This document shows positions 10,925 to 20,914 of a stretch of 64,000 bases of DNA, piece after piece. Location of the stretch: assembly GCA_026936325.1 (NCBI GenBank), contig JAPTHN010000008.1, positions 17,638,259 through 17,702,258 on the forward strand, given 5' to 3'. Numbering within the stretch: the first letter of the stretch is position 1; each line of letters begins with the position of its first letter. Origin of the DNA: Platynereis dumerilii (Eukaryota > Annelida > Polychaeta > Phyllodocida > Nereididae). Both the position numbers and the translations under genes were made by a program. The notes under the pieces are model-generated. The model was not told the origin of the DNA. It ran no database searches and saw nothing but the letters and a program-made list of their open reading frames with translations.

Positions 10925-11420
10925 GTGAAACCTTTAGGCTTAACTGTGCTCAATTTAACTTTTTGATTCTCACTGCATGTTCTCCCTTTTTTCATAGTTC
11001 CCATGGGATTCTCTGTGACCCAGTAGTGCTGGTGACATGCCAGTTGTCCGACACATTGTCGTGATAAGGCAGTTGCTCAGTCATGGCTGACGTTGTAAAA
11101 GCACCCATCATAAATATGCAGCCTCCTATAAAGTTGGCTTCAGTTTTTGTCCACAAGGATAACTGATGTTGGATTTATCTTTGAAATAGTTGGGTCTATC
11201 TTTGTGTGACTTTGCAAGCTCTATGCCTCATAGAAATTCTTGACATGCATAAGAGCGTTGAGCAAACCAATAATGCTGGCCGAGCACACAGTTGATCACC
11301 TCTGAATGTGGCCATTATCATAAAATGTCCGAGGCTAATGGCACAGATATCTCATGCCAAAATAATTTCGGCTTACACAGACACATCCCTCTAACAGTTC
11401 CAGTGCAATTTTTTCATGAA
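10925..11420 (+). repeat. Repeat F, diverged partial copy
   Basis: It matches about 3577-4070 and the corresponding part of 4700-5190, for example 'gtgacatgccagttg' near 11031 and 'accaataatgctggccga' near 11266. It is more diverged than the other copies and lacks the outer part of the arm. Confidence 0.7.
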
Positions 11421-11950
11421 CAATTGTTTTGCCTTGTACACCACATTAAGGCTCAACTTCTTTGGCCAATATTAAATGCGTCATTCTTTATTTAGTTGTA
11501 ATATTTTTAAACTGTGTTAATTCAAAGATTAGATAATCTGCGATTCTTTCCCCCTCCCCTCGACATACAAAGCAATACACACATATATACTGTTATTCAC
11601 TGCCACGCGTACAGATTCGCATCATATCACGGACTTTTGCACATAAAAGTCAAATTAAAATGAGCTTATGCGTGATTTAAACATTTTTTTCTTTGTTGAA
11701 ATTTCTTACCTTCCCTTGGAAGTGTTGTCAAAAATGAATACCCCCCTTGAAACACGTGTGAAAAGTTAGTACCCCCTCGGCCAAAACTCACACCCCCCAC
11801 TCATAAAATCTGAGCGGTCCCTAAAAAAATATAATACACATGGCAGATTATGACCTAACTCTGTTCAAATACTACATGTGATGTTACTAAGTCTTGGAGC
11901 TACCTGAGTGTTTCCTGCCACACATCTATGATATCTTACTAACTACTCTG
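11421..11950. other. No gene seen; fragment of repeat Z
   Basis: About 11735-11822 has the same sequence style as the element at 37195-37469: spaced runs such as 'aataccccccttgaaacac' and the terminal-like 'aaaatctgagcggtccct'. The remainder is unassigned. Confidence 0.45.
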
Positions 11951-12061
11951 ATCAGGTGTATGGGAAGGGTTGGTAGGGGGGGGGGGGCAGTCGCCCCCCC
12001 CCGAAAGTTTTGAAAACAGTAGGATTCGGGCAAAAAGGCTATAGAATTTAGGTAGATGACT

Positions 12062-13890
12062 ATATCAGGGATGAATTTTCTGATCCTTTAAGCAAAATAA
12101 TAAATCAAAGTTTAGAAACTGGTAATTTCCCAGATCAATTAAAAATTGCCAAAGTCACCCCAATTTATAAAAAAGATAAAGCTGATGAGTTCAGCAATTA
12201 TAGACCCGTTTCTGTTCTTCCCAGCATATCGAAGGTCTTTGAGAGAATCATGCACAATCAAATATATGAATATTTTACCAAGCAGAGCCTACTTTTCAAT
12301 AGCCAATATGGCTTTCGTAAAAATCACTCGACGGAATTGGCTGCTCTCGAATTGGTTGACAAAATTACTCGTGACATGGATGAAAACAAACTTCCTGTTA
12401 ATATATATTTAGATCTCTCAAAGGCCTTCGATACGCTGGATCATGACATACTAATACATAAATTACACTATTATGGCTTTCGAGGAAAAGCACTTGAGCT
12501 TATAACTAGTTATTTAACAAATAGGAGGCAATATGTGGTCTTTGATGGTGTTGATTCTGATTTGTTAGAGATCAAATGTGGAGTTCCCCAGGGTTCAATT
12601 CTGGGACCCCTCCTTTTCATAATATATATTAATGACATTAACAAAGCTACTACTCTATTTGATACAATAATATATGCTGATGATACTGCCCTCTCGACAA
12701 CTCTGAAAACGACGAATACCAACTTTGAAACTGAACTCAATAGAGAACTCAAATCTGTTACTGAATGGCTCAAATTAAATAAACTCTCTCTTAATATTTC
12801 CAAAACAAAAGCTATATTGTTCCATACACCTCAAAGGATAGTTACATATCCAAATTTAGTAATAGATAACCACCAAATAGAATTTGTTAAAGACTTTAAT
12901 TATCTTGGCATAAGAATAGATGAACACATTAAATGGAATGTACACAGTGAAGCTCTCTCAAAAAAGATCTCTAAGACACTTGGAATTTTAAATAAATTAA
13001 AATGTTTTCTTCCAAGAGAAATTTTATTAAACATCTACAACTCACTTGTTCTCTCTTATATAAATTACGGAATAATGATATGGGGTGGGCAGCTAAGTAA
13101 AATTTATAAATTACAAAAGAGGGCAGTACGCTTGATTACTAATAGTCGCTATAATGCTCACACAGATCCATTATTTAAACAATTGAAATTACTGAAAGCA
13201 ACTGATATTCTCGTGGTACAAGACTCCAAATTTTGCTATAAGCATGAAAATGGCTTACTACCAAATCATTTTTATAATATTTTTGAAAGAAATTACGATT
13301 TCCATCACCATCAGACAAGACAACATGCAGATTATCGTCTTCCTGCTGTGAGGCATGACTTCGCAAGGCATTCTATCAGGTACAGGTTTCCTGTTTGTTT
13401 CAATAAAATGAAAGTAAGTATCAAAAACAAAATTTATACGCATAGCCTAGATGGCTTTAAGCTATACATTAAAAATGATCTTATTAATTCATATCAAACA
13501 GAATGCACAATTCAAAATTGTTATATTTGCGGTCACTAGTGTCTTTGTGCGGTTCTTCTCCCTTATTCTTAACACCTTCAACTACACTTAATGTCATTTC
13601 TTCAAACATATGCTGGTGACTCTCTCAATTGGTCAACTGTATTGTAAAGCTGTTTAGTTTAACGTTATTATTTATTCATTGTTTTTTTTTCTCCCTTTGG
13701 CGCGATATTGGCGAATCCTATTTTATATATTCAATTTGGTTGTAATGTGTCTTAGGGTGGCCTCTCTGCAGCGATATTAATCTTTGAGAGGTCTCCTTGG
13801 CCCCTATTTCTATAATGATATCAATGTATAATTTCGATATTTATCTTCAAAAGTGGGAAAATAAACGATTTCTGAGTCTGAGTCTGAGTC
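12062..13890 (+). mobile_element. 5'-truncated L2/CR1-like LINE
   Basis: A non-LTR element inserted into MITE A. It begins inside the reverse transcriptase coding region and ends in a hexamer tail (about three to four repeats of gagtct) after a 350-bp 3' UTR. Short duplications TGACT at 12057-12061 and 13891-13895 bracket it. The coding part is open to its natural stop, so it is not very old. Confidence 0.85.
12064..13539 (+). CDS. LINE reverse transcriptase, C-terminal 491 residues
   Basis: The frame opens at the 5' truncation and has no start codon of its own; the first Met codon at 12250 is internal. It covers reverse transcriptase motifs in order: NYRPVSVLPSISKVFE, the QYGFRKNHST block, motif A (IYLDLSKAFDTLDH), motif B (CGVPQGSILGPLLF) and the catalytic motif C (IIYADDTAL), followed by thumb and C-terminal regions ending in a Cys-x-x-Cys-x-x-His. 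Such proteins make cDNA at a nicked target in the nucleus. The upstream endonuclease and any ORF1 are missing, so this copy could not move by itself. The motif set fits the L2/CR1/Jockey group; the exact clade is not settled. Confidence 0.9.
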   Translation: MRDEFSDPLSKIINQSLETGNFPDQLKIAKVTPIYKKDKADEFSNYRPVSVLPSISKVFERIMHNQIYEYFTKQSLLFNSQYGFRKNHSTELAALELVDKITRDMDENKLPVNIYLDLSKAFDTLDHDILIHKLHYYGFRGKALELITSYLTNRRQYVVFDGVDSDLLEIKCGVPQGSILGPLLFIIYINDINKATTLFDTIIYADDTALSTTLKTTNTNFETELNRELKSVTEWLKLNKLSLNISKTKAILFHTPQRIVTYPNLVIDNHQIEFVKDFNYLGIRIDEHIKWNVHSEALSKKISKTLGILNKLKCFLPREILLNIYNSLVLSYINYGIMIWGGQLSKIYKLQKRAVRLITNSRYNAHTDPLFKQLKLLKATDILVVQDSKFCYKHENGLLPNHFYNIFERNYDFHHHQTRQHADYRLPAVRHDFARHSIRYRFPVCFNKMKVSIKNKIYTHSLDGFKLYIKNDLINSYQTECTIQNCYICGH

Positions 13891-14023
13891 TGACTTTATG
13901 ATAAAAACAAATGAAAATTAATGATTTGCAGGCAATTTCATTTGAAATGGTTTTAAATCTAGATCTTGAAATTTGGGTAAATGTTGCTCTCTCCCCAAAA
14001 ATTGCATGCACCATACCCTCAAG

Positions 14024-14987
14024 CAGAGATCTAAGATGAGTTGGAAAAAAGTTGGCTGAGAATCATACATAATTTTGATAATACTCTGATCCCACTTCCT
14101 ACACAAAGAAAGTAAACCTACTGGAGGCAGGATCTGAAGAAACAAATTTCAAAGATCAATTTCTTGTGAAGTACCAATGGAGGTACCCTCAGATCCCAGG
14201 GGTTGGGATGCCTTGATGAATGGTTGATGTTTAATGAAATTAGTTATGTTGGCAATTTAACATGCATTTACCATGCATTACCTAATTGCAATTAAGGTAT
14301 TTGTCACTTTAAATGCATTCATATTGAGTGTATTCTAACTGCAATTGGGCTGTTACTGCTATAAGTCAACCTGCCATATATTGTGTATCTATTCACAATT
14401 GACCTGCTTATCAATTTGTCAACATTCCCACCTGCATGCACTTGGATTAGTTGTTTTCATGTGAATGACACTGATTTGATTGTGACACATAGAGTGAGAA
14501 CAACAAAGAGCAAATGACACTTTTCTGGCATTGCATACATCTTTGACTACACATTTATGATACAGTCATTCAGTATACTGACTAGCACGTCTTGAAGTTT
14601 GCATAAAAGGTTTGCCACTGTGAGAAGGATAACATACAGAGGGACATCACAACACAGTGATCCGACCAATCAACAGGTGAGATTGTGAGATTTTTTACTT
14701 TTTGTTTGTTTGTTTTTTGAAAAGGAAACAAGCTAAAAGCTTATCAAGCTGGCACTTTCACATCAGCATAATTTTTTTTATTGACTGCAGAATAGAAATG
14801 TAGATAAAGTAATTTATTCATTCATTAATTACACATAATTGATATTTAGCTTCTGATCTCTTCTTAAAGCACTGCAGTGTTTTGTACAATTTTCAGGGTT
14901 GCTTTCATAGACACCGATGTTGCAAGCACTAGTGTTCGTATAATGTGCAATGTTTCTGTCACAGATACCATGAACCCAGGCTGAAAT
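14024..14987. other. No gene seen
   Basis: 964 bp of unassigned AT-rich sequence; no repeat family recognised and no meaningful ORF. Confidence 0.5.
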
Positions 14988-14989
14988 TA

Positions 14990-16177
14990 CACTCCTGGGC
15001 AAAAAAAAAAATTGACCTTCGTAGAATTTACTTCATTTCATTAGGCCTTGATTTTTATGGAAAATCTACAACAACAAAGATTCCTTTTCTGTTAGTCAAT
15101 CAATGATGACTTTATATTAGTGTGGAAGTGTTTCATTTTGAATTTTTAAGCAGCACAGTCTGTTGGTTACACTTCTTGACAACTTTGTGCACCGCAAAAT
15201 GTCCATTTTTTCCATTCACATTACACTATATAGGCCTACTTCCAAGGCTCATCTGTGTTACTGAATGTCTGTACTATTAGATTATTATCCTTCCAAAAAG
15301 TATGTAGAATTTGAAAAATCTTGCAAAGTTGGTATGTGACCTCACACTGTTGGGACATAGTAATTGGCTGTGGTGAGGAGTGTGATGCAGTGTTGGCGTA
15401 TGATGTCGTGTGGAGAATAGCCATATATGGTATGTGACATAGTATGAATGTTTTAAATCAAGCATAACTGAGTAAAAGAAGAAGATTACAAACTGTGAAA
15501 TTCAATAAATAACTGTTAATCATGATACTCATAAACTGTCTAATCTGAATGTTGTTTACAGTTTGCTACCAGCGGCACAGCTAGGGTGTCCGAAGAAGGG
15601 GATGCACAGTTGCACATTTTTTGTTGGATGGATTCATCCTTGAAAATTATATATTTTTGAAATTATGATTTTTATTTTGTATGCCCTTGGTTCAGGGTTG
15701 AGGGGCAAGCCCCTTACCCCTCATGCCCAAAATTGTCATGGTAGAGACAGACCAAATGTTATTTCCCCCCAGGCCATTTCTACATTGTAGATACGCCCCT
15801 GCTGGCCACACCTTTCAGTGTTTCATTTCTACACACATGGCTTGAATTCATATGCCTGTATACTACCTCACAGATTTGATATGACATACTATGCAGAGTG
15901 AGCCATGATTGGCTGAACAACCTGTGACCTCACATGGAACACCTGATTTTCAATGCTAACCTATGGGAACTGCCATATGATGTCACACTTCAACATTACA
16001 AGAAAAAAATCACTTTCTACATACTTTTTGGAAGGATAATAACATCAAAAGTCAAAAGGAAAAGCATTTCCATACTAAGATAAAATTGCTATTGATTGAC
16101 TGACAGGAAATTGGTCTGGCCGTTTTGTATTGAAGCAATATGAAATTCCACTAAGGTCCATTTTTTGCCCAGGAGTG
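14990..16177. mobile_element. TA-flanked palindromic foldback element W
   Basis: The ends are inverted: CACTCCTGGGCAAAAAA at the left and TTTTTTGCCCAGGAGTG at the right, flanked by TA at 14988-14989 and 16178-16179. The inverted similarity continues inwards: 'ctgttagtcaatcaat' near 15090 pairs with the 16090 region and 'ttatccttccaaaaagtatg' near 15286 pairs with the 16025 region. No transposase frame is visible. Tc1/mariner-type TA duplication is likely. MITE X sits near the centre. Confidence 0.8.
15570..15801. mobile_element. Worn hAT-like MITE X
   Basis: It starts CAGCGGCACAGCTAGGG and ends TACGCCCCTG, which fits degenerate inverted ends of a common hAT type. The flanking 8-mers, tttgctac and ctggccac, agree at five of eight positions, so the target duplication is only suggestive. 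It lies near the axis of symmetry of foldback W. Confidence 0.5.
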
Positions 16178-16639
16178 TACGTTTTCAACAATGTTGCTCT
16201 ATATCAAATTCTGAGAATTGTACGTCGTGGAATGTCATAAAATGTAAGGGAGTCACCATTAGGCATTAAAAGTGGGAAGGGCGATAGGGTTTTTTCTTCT
16301 AAATACGTTGTATGAATAATTTCTTGTTTTAGAGTTACATGTCTAGCTTTAGTGAAAAAAGTATCCATGCACTGAGGTGTACCATGATGGAATACTATAC
16401 GTGTTACACAATTGGTTCATTTGTGCTCTCTTTTTGAAATGTATACTTGAATGGTTTCTTCATGCATACAAAAATAGACGTTTGCTGGTTTTTGCCTTTT
16501 CACAGTTTAAACAGAAGTGCCTTTGTGGTACTTGTAGTATCGAACCAATTGAGGGACATTTACTTTTACCATGTTTTGTGTTCTGATATTTTATTAACAG
16601 TAATTCTACCTATACTTTTGACAACAATGTTTTATGCAC

Positions 16640-16669
16640 TAAAAAATCTTTTCTTGTGTATGTTTTCAG
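16640..16669 (+). promoter_or_regulatory. Probable splice acceptor of the zinc-finger exon
   Basis: A pyrimidine-rich run, cttttcttgtgtatgttttcag, ends in AG at 16668-16669 just before the zinc-finger reading frame. It suggests that the finger array is a last exon and that upstream exons, if any, lie outside the parts I can recognise. Confidence 0.5.
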
Positions 16670-16700
16670 AAATAGCCGAATTCTCTGCAAAGACACAAGT

Positions 16701-17627
16701 ATGGATGAATGTAAGGAGGAGTTAAGTCTTTGGCAAGAACCGTGTGCTGTCAAGGTTGAAGAAACCAATGTTAGCAGCAATCATTTCATGTTAAGTTGGG
16801 ACTCGTCTGAAGAGAAGCCATTCTTTAGATGTAATGACCAGGAAAAAACCTTGGGTCAAGAAACAAGTACACACAGCGAAGAGATGCCATACGGATGTTC
16901 TGTTTGTGGCAGAATATTTCAAAATGAAACAAACCTTCAGAAGCACCTGAAACATCACAATGAAAGGCACCGGTGTAATGAATGTGGAAAAATATGTGCA
17001 AGCAACAGAAAGCTGCAGGTACACACAAGAACACACACTGGAGAGAAACCATTTGGATGTTCCATATGCGCTAAAAAATTTGCAACTGAACAAAACCTCC
17101 AAACTCACTTAAAATGTCACAGCGGAGAGAGACCCCATATATGTCCTCAATGTAACAAGTCTTTTATCAACAAAAACAATCTAGTAACACACATGAGAAC
17201 ACACAGTGGAGAGAAGCCATATGGATGCCCTCTATGTGATAAAAAGTTCAGTCAAAAAGGGAGTGTCACCATTCACATGAGAACTCATAGCGGAGAACAA
17301 CCGTATGAGTGTTCTTTTTGTGGTAAAAAGTTCTCAACCAAAGGAAATCTGGACAAACACTTGCAGATACATACGGGCGAAATGCCACACAAATGTTCTG
17401 TTTGCGGTCGACGCTTCACTGAAAAAAGAACTCTGGATTACCACTTCAAAACTCATACTGGGGAAAAATCATTTGAATGTTTGACTTGTGGTAAGCAATT
17501 CACAGAAAAACGACTCTTCGAATATCATGTGAGAATGCACAATGATGAAAAACCGTTTGGATGTTCAGTTTGTGGAAAAACATTCAGAGGAAAGAGTAAT
17601 CTAAGGCCACACATAATTGATTCTTAG
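16701..17627 (+). CDS. C2H2 zinc-finger protein, 5' part (fingers 1-8 and start of 9)
   Basis: A poly-zinc-finger protein, presumably a nuclear DNA-binding factor. The Met at 16701 is chosen because it has A at -3 and G at +4 and lies 31 bp after a likely splice acceptor; the frame is also open back to the acceptor, so it could continue from an upstream exon. About 65 residues without a known domain (no KRAB, SCAN or BTB seen) precede eight complete C-x2-C-x12-H-x3-H fingers joined by TGEKP-like linkers. Finger 9 starts (CSVCGKTFRGKSNLR) and then runs into an inserted MITE that supplies a stop at 17625-17627. The second part of the protein follows at 17818-18183. Function and target site are unknown. 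Confidence 0.85.
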   Translation: MDECKEELSLWQEPCAVKVEETNVSSNHFMLSWDSSEEKPFFRCNDQEKTLGQETSTHSEEMPYGCSVCGRIFQNETNLQKHLKHHNERHRCNECGKICASNRKLQVHTRTHTGEKPFGCSICAKKFATEQNLQTHLKCHSGERPHICPQCNKSFINKNNLVTHMRTHSGEKPYGCPLCDKKFSQKGSVTIHMRTHSGEQPYECSFCGKKFSTKGNLDKHLQIHTGEMPHKCSVCGRRFTEKRTLDYHFKTHTGEKSFECLTCGKQFTEKRLFEYHVRMHNDEKPFGCSVCGKTFRGKSNLRPHIIDS

Positions 17628-17815
17628 CTTCGCGGACCCGCCGACACAATAGATATGCTGCCGATGGAAAAAAAAAATTGAAAAAAAAAAAAATTTTTTT
17701 TTTTTGACATTATAAAAAAAATTTTTTTTACCTTTTTTTTTTTTGTCCTACCGACCGACCCTAGAAAAAGTGCCTTGAGAGGATCCGAGAAGCTAAAGAT
17801 CAATTATGTGTGGCC
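17605..17815. mobile_element. PIF/Harbinger-type MITE inside the zinc-finger gene
   Basis: The 211-bp insert begins GGCCACACATAATTGAT and ends with the inverse, ATCAATTATGTGTGGCC; the inverted ends extend over about 35 bp. A 3-bp target duplication TAA (17602-17604 and 17816-17818) and the GG start fit PIF/Harbinger elements. The centre is A and T runs. Without the insert and one TAA, the coding sequence on both sides lies in one frame and finger 9 is complete, so the insertion is precise and probably recent. Confidence 0.88.
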
Positions 17816-17817
17816 TA

Positions 17818-18183
17818 ACTAGGCACATGCAAGTACATAGTGGGGTTAAGCCATACGCATGTTCCGTATGTGATCGTACATTCAACGACAAAGGAAACCT
17901 TGGTAGACACTTGCGAACTCACACTGGAGAGAGGCCATTTGAATGTTCAGTTTGTAATAAGACATTTAACTGTAGAAGTAACCTGATAACACATGAACGA
18001 ATACACAGTGGAGAGAAGCCATATGGATGCTCTCTCTGCGGAGCAAAGTTTACGCAGATAGGAAGTCTGCATGCGCATGCGAGAACACACACTGGAGATA
18101 GGCCATTTGGATGTACAGTTTGTGGCAAAAAGTTCACTCAGAAAAAAGGGCTTGACTATCATTTAAAGACACATATTAGATAA
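17818..18183 (+). CDS. C2H2 zinc-finger protein, 3' part (end of finger 9 to finger 13)
   Basis: The frame begins TRHMQVHSGVKP, which is the second half of finger 9, and continues with four complete fingers (CSVCDRTF, CSVCNKTF, CSLCGAKF, CTVCGKKF) linked by TGERP/SGEKP/TGDRP. It ends two residues after the last His. With the 5' part this makes 13 fingers. As the genome stands this half has no good start of its own apart from an internal Met at 17827, so the allele shown is probably cut short after finger 8. The finger residues are all intact, with no sign of decay beyond the MITE. Confidence 0.82.
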   Translation, partial: TRHMQVHSGVKPYACSVCDRTFNDKGNLGRHLRTHTGERPFECSVCNKTFNCRSNLITHERIHSGEKPYGCSLCGAKFTQIGSLHAHARTHTGDRPFGCTVCGKKFTQKKGLDYHLKTHIR

Positions 18184-18267
18184 AGATCCAGGTCTGGGGC
18201 ATATGAATCATCTGCTGGCTATGACAAGCTAATCTTTTTTTGTGATTGTGTATTTTTATATATGGTA

Positions 18268-18273
18268 AATAAA
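18268..18273 (+). terminator. Polyadenylation signal of the zinc-finger gene
   Basis: AATAAA 85 bp after the stop codon of the last finger exon, in an AT-rich context. The position suits a short 3' UTR. Confidence 0.6.
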
Positions 18274-19959
18274 GAGACTACAAATAATGTTTTGCTTATC
18301 TTTTGGCAGCAATACACTAAATCTTAGATCTATATATTGCTTCACCTTTGTTACATAAATATTCTGTAAAAAACCTCCATCTGACATGTCAGGGACAACT
18401 GTGATGAGTCATTTTCTAAAAGCTGAAGACAAAACTTTTATCCATTTTTTTTATAATGCTCTGTTGATGACAGTTTCTGACAAACATAACATTACTAACA
18501 TTATTATAATCCCCACCAGTGGCGAACTGGCATATGTGGGGTGGGTTGTATCCAACGTTCTGTGTTGGGGCAACTAAAAGGTCCTGGACATCCCTGAATT
18601 AATAGGAGCATGTGACAGACTCCCAGCCTTATTATTATCATCATCATACAGCGGTCATCACAAGACAATATATAAATATAGAATAGAGTAAGTAGACGCC
18701 CGATACTTTCATGTGCTGCTCCCTGGAAACAGGTCGAGCTAACCCGGCGACCCGGGACGTTGCACGCCTCAAGAAGAAGAAGAAAAACAAGAATGCAATG
18801 GATCAATCTGAATGATCAGGGAAGGACATTTTTAGACCTGCTTGGTGCTTCTTATGCGCATTTAAGTAATATTTGGGAAAAAAAGATACCTATCGATGAA
18901 GACATCAATTGGTGATATTAATCAGGATTTGCCCTGATGCCACAAGGGGCTGCAAGTCCCCCCCCCCACTTGACCCCCTGCGAAATACGCCTAGATGCAT
19001 GTATGATATTGGAAGGCACATTAGTAATTAATTTCCTTGAAAAGTTATTCAATTTTGAGCTTTTGGCCAAACAGTAAACACATTTTAGTGAGTTATTTTT
19101 TAAACTTCTGTTTACAAACTACACTTCCCTAGAAAACCCAGAACCAAGGAAGTTCTACAACATAATTACAGTCACTAAACTGATATCTTTCAGAAAATAT
19201 GCCGACAAATAGGCACATTCATGCTAAATTCTATCGGGCACATTTTTATGACTTTACAAGGACATAACTGCTGAAGATGCTGGGAGTGCTGCCCCTTGTA
19301 AATTAAGTAAGACAACCAGCAAGGTCAGAGAAAGAGAGGCAAGAGCAGGGGATATTGAAAAAAAAATGAACAGAGGTGCACAGTTTGCATTGATAGATGT
19401 TTTCTCAAATTGTGTCAAACAAGCTCGGTAGAGTCAAATATATAGATATTTGATTGATATGAGTCAAAGAAAGTCACAGGCCAGACTTACATCTCAACTA
19501 TGTGTCTGTCCCAGACAACATCGCAGAAGATGAGCAAACTCTACCAAAGCAAGATTTCACTGCTTTCCTCAGATGTGGACGATCAAGAGCAGATGATCAC
19601 ACACGCTTTGGAGGTGAGGAAATTTAGGACGTTAAGTTTCCTGACGATGAACAATCATCTAATACTTGTTCAAACTTTTCTGAAATGGAATTGCTGTCTG
19701 AGAGTGACATTTATGTAGATTTGGAAATCAGTGAATCAGGAGGAAATGCCAGGTTTTAATGACGCATTTTGAACTTTCATTCTTTTCACCCAAACATGTC
19801 ATATTGATAAATTTCATAGTTACTCCTGTAATTTATGATACAGGAAGTGACTGTATAACTGCACCAAGAGGATGAATAAAATGCTATGCCCTTTAAACCT
19901 ATATCTAGTCCTTATTCATGAATCTCTAACTAAAAATAAACATTCTTGTTCTTTAGATC
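18274..19959. other. No gene seen; possible short retroelement tail
   Basis: About 18690-18790 ends in an aagaagaagaag run like the 3' end of the LINE at 20223-22253 and may be the tail of a SINE or a very short LINE copy. A C run at 18959-18967 followed by 'gaaatacgcctag' may be a MITE end. Otherwise unassigned. Confidence 0.4.
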
Positions 19960-20222
19960 TATCATTTTTGTTGTTGAAGCACCCGAAAACAGCTTTTTGA
20001 CACTGATATTGGTGGCCATCTTGAACCTAGCTTATGACGTATTGACCCAATTTCAAATCTCATAGTATATTTGGAATCCTCACCCATGAAAACCTAGAAA
20101 TAGACACCAAATTTATTGTGATATCTCTTCGACATCAGGAGATACAGATATTTTTATTTCAAAATGGCGGGTCTGGTGGCCATATTGGATTTGACCATGA
20201 GTTGAACACTGCTGTGACATCC
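19960..20222. repeat. Left part of an old repeat interrupted by a LINE
   Basis: The text on both sides of the LINE (to 20222 and from 22254 to about 22480) has the same style, with recurring 'ggtggccat.tt' and 'aatttgac' motifs, and seems to have been one block before the LINE entered. Its class is unknown. Confidence 0.4.
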
Positions 20223-20400
20223 TCTAAAATATTAAAGATTCATGCCAAGAAGCAGCAGTAGAAATATTAGGATACAAGGCCGCAAATGAAAAGAAAAACG
20301 TAGAAACTATAAAAGAACTTTCAAAGAAACAGAAGAAAATGAGAGCAGATATAAACAGCATCAAAGGAAATGGTAACAACGAAAAAAGGAAAAATCTTCA

Positions 20401-20913
20401 AAAAGAAAGAAACAAAATCATGAAAGAAATCAAAAAGAAATACGGAAAGAAGAAGACAAAGAAATAGAAGATCTAGTAAAAGAAATTGAAAACACCAAGC
20501 AAGACTCACGAAGAATGTTTACAGCTATGAAAAAATTAAGAGTAACAGAACCAAAGAAAAACATTCTTGTTCAAGGTCCAAATGGGAAGGTCAACAACAG
20601 TAAAGAACAAGTAGAAGTAATCAGAGATCATTTCGAAAAAGTGTTCTTCAAAGATGGAGAAGAGAGCATTCATGTGAAACCAGCCAAAATGGATCCGCCT
20701 TTTGAAACGGAAGAAATTAAGCGAGCCATAAAAACTTTGAAAAACAACAAGAGTCCGGGAATAGACAACATCAACAGCGAACTTCTAAAACATGGCCCTA
20801 CAGTTGTAGCTGAAGAGATTGCGAGACTACTAAATAACATTGCAGAAACTGGGGATTATCCAAAAGAAATAGATGAGGGAATTTTAATACCTTTGCCAAA
20901 ACCAGGAAAACCT
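20401..20913 (+). CDS. LINE polyprotein segment before the RT core
   Basis: This frame reads through a lysine- and glutamate-rich stretch into the region that precedes reverse transcriptase motifs (IKRAIKTLKNNKSPGIDNINSELLKHG, then ILIPLPKPGKPE). The SPGIDNI block is the usual K-PG-D-I motif of non-LTR enzymes. Upstream, similar sequence continues in another frame, and at about 20914 the reading passes into a different frame, so this copy carries at least two frameshifts. Confidence 0.75.
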
Positions 20914-20914
20914 G

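Larger units (their letters stand above)
11951..14023 (-). mobile_element. hAT-like MITE family A, copy 1, split by a LINE
   Basis: The two outer pieces (11951-12061 and 13891-14023) read, on the minus strand, like the intact copies at 25380-25612 and 50561-50791: 'aaattgcctg'-type body, 'tagcctttttgcccgaat', then the C/G-rich end. The LINE at 12062-13890 lies between them. The terminal repeats are worn compared with the other copies and no target duplication is readable, so this copy is older than the other two. Confidence 0.75.

Noticed and set aside
16377-16725. Open frames just upstream of the zinc-finger exon as extra N-terminal coding sequence
   Set aside because: They lie before a good splice acceptor, have no domain and look like intron sequence.
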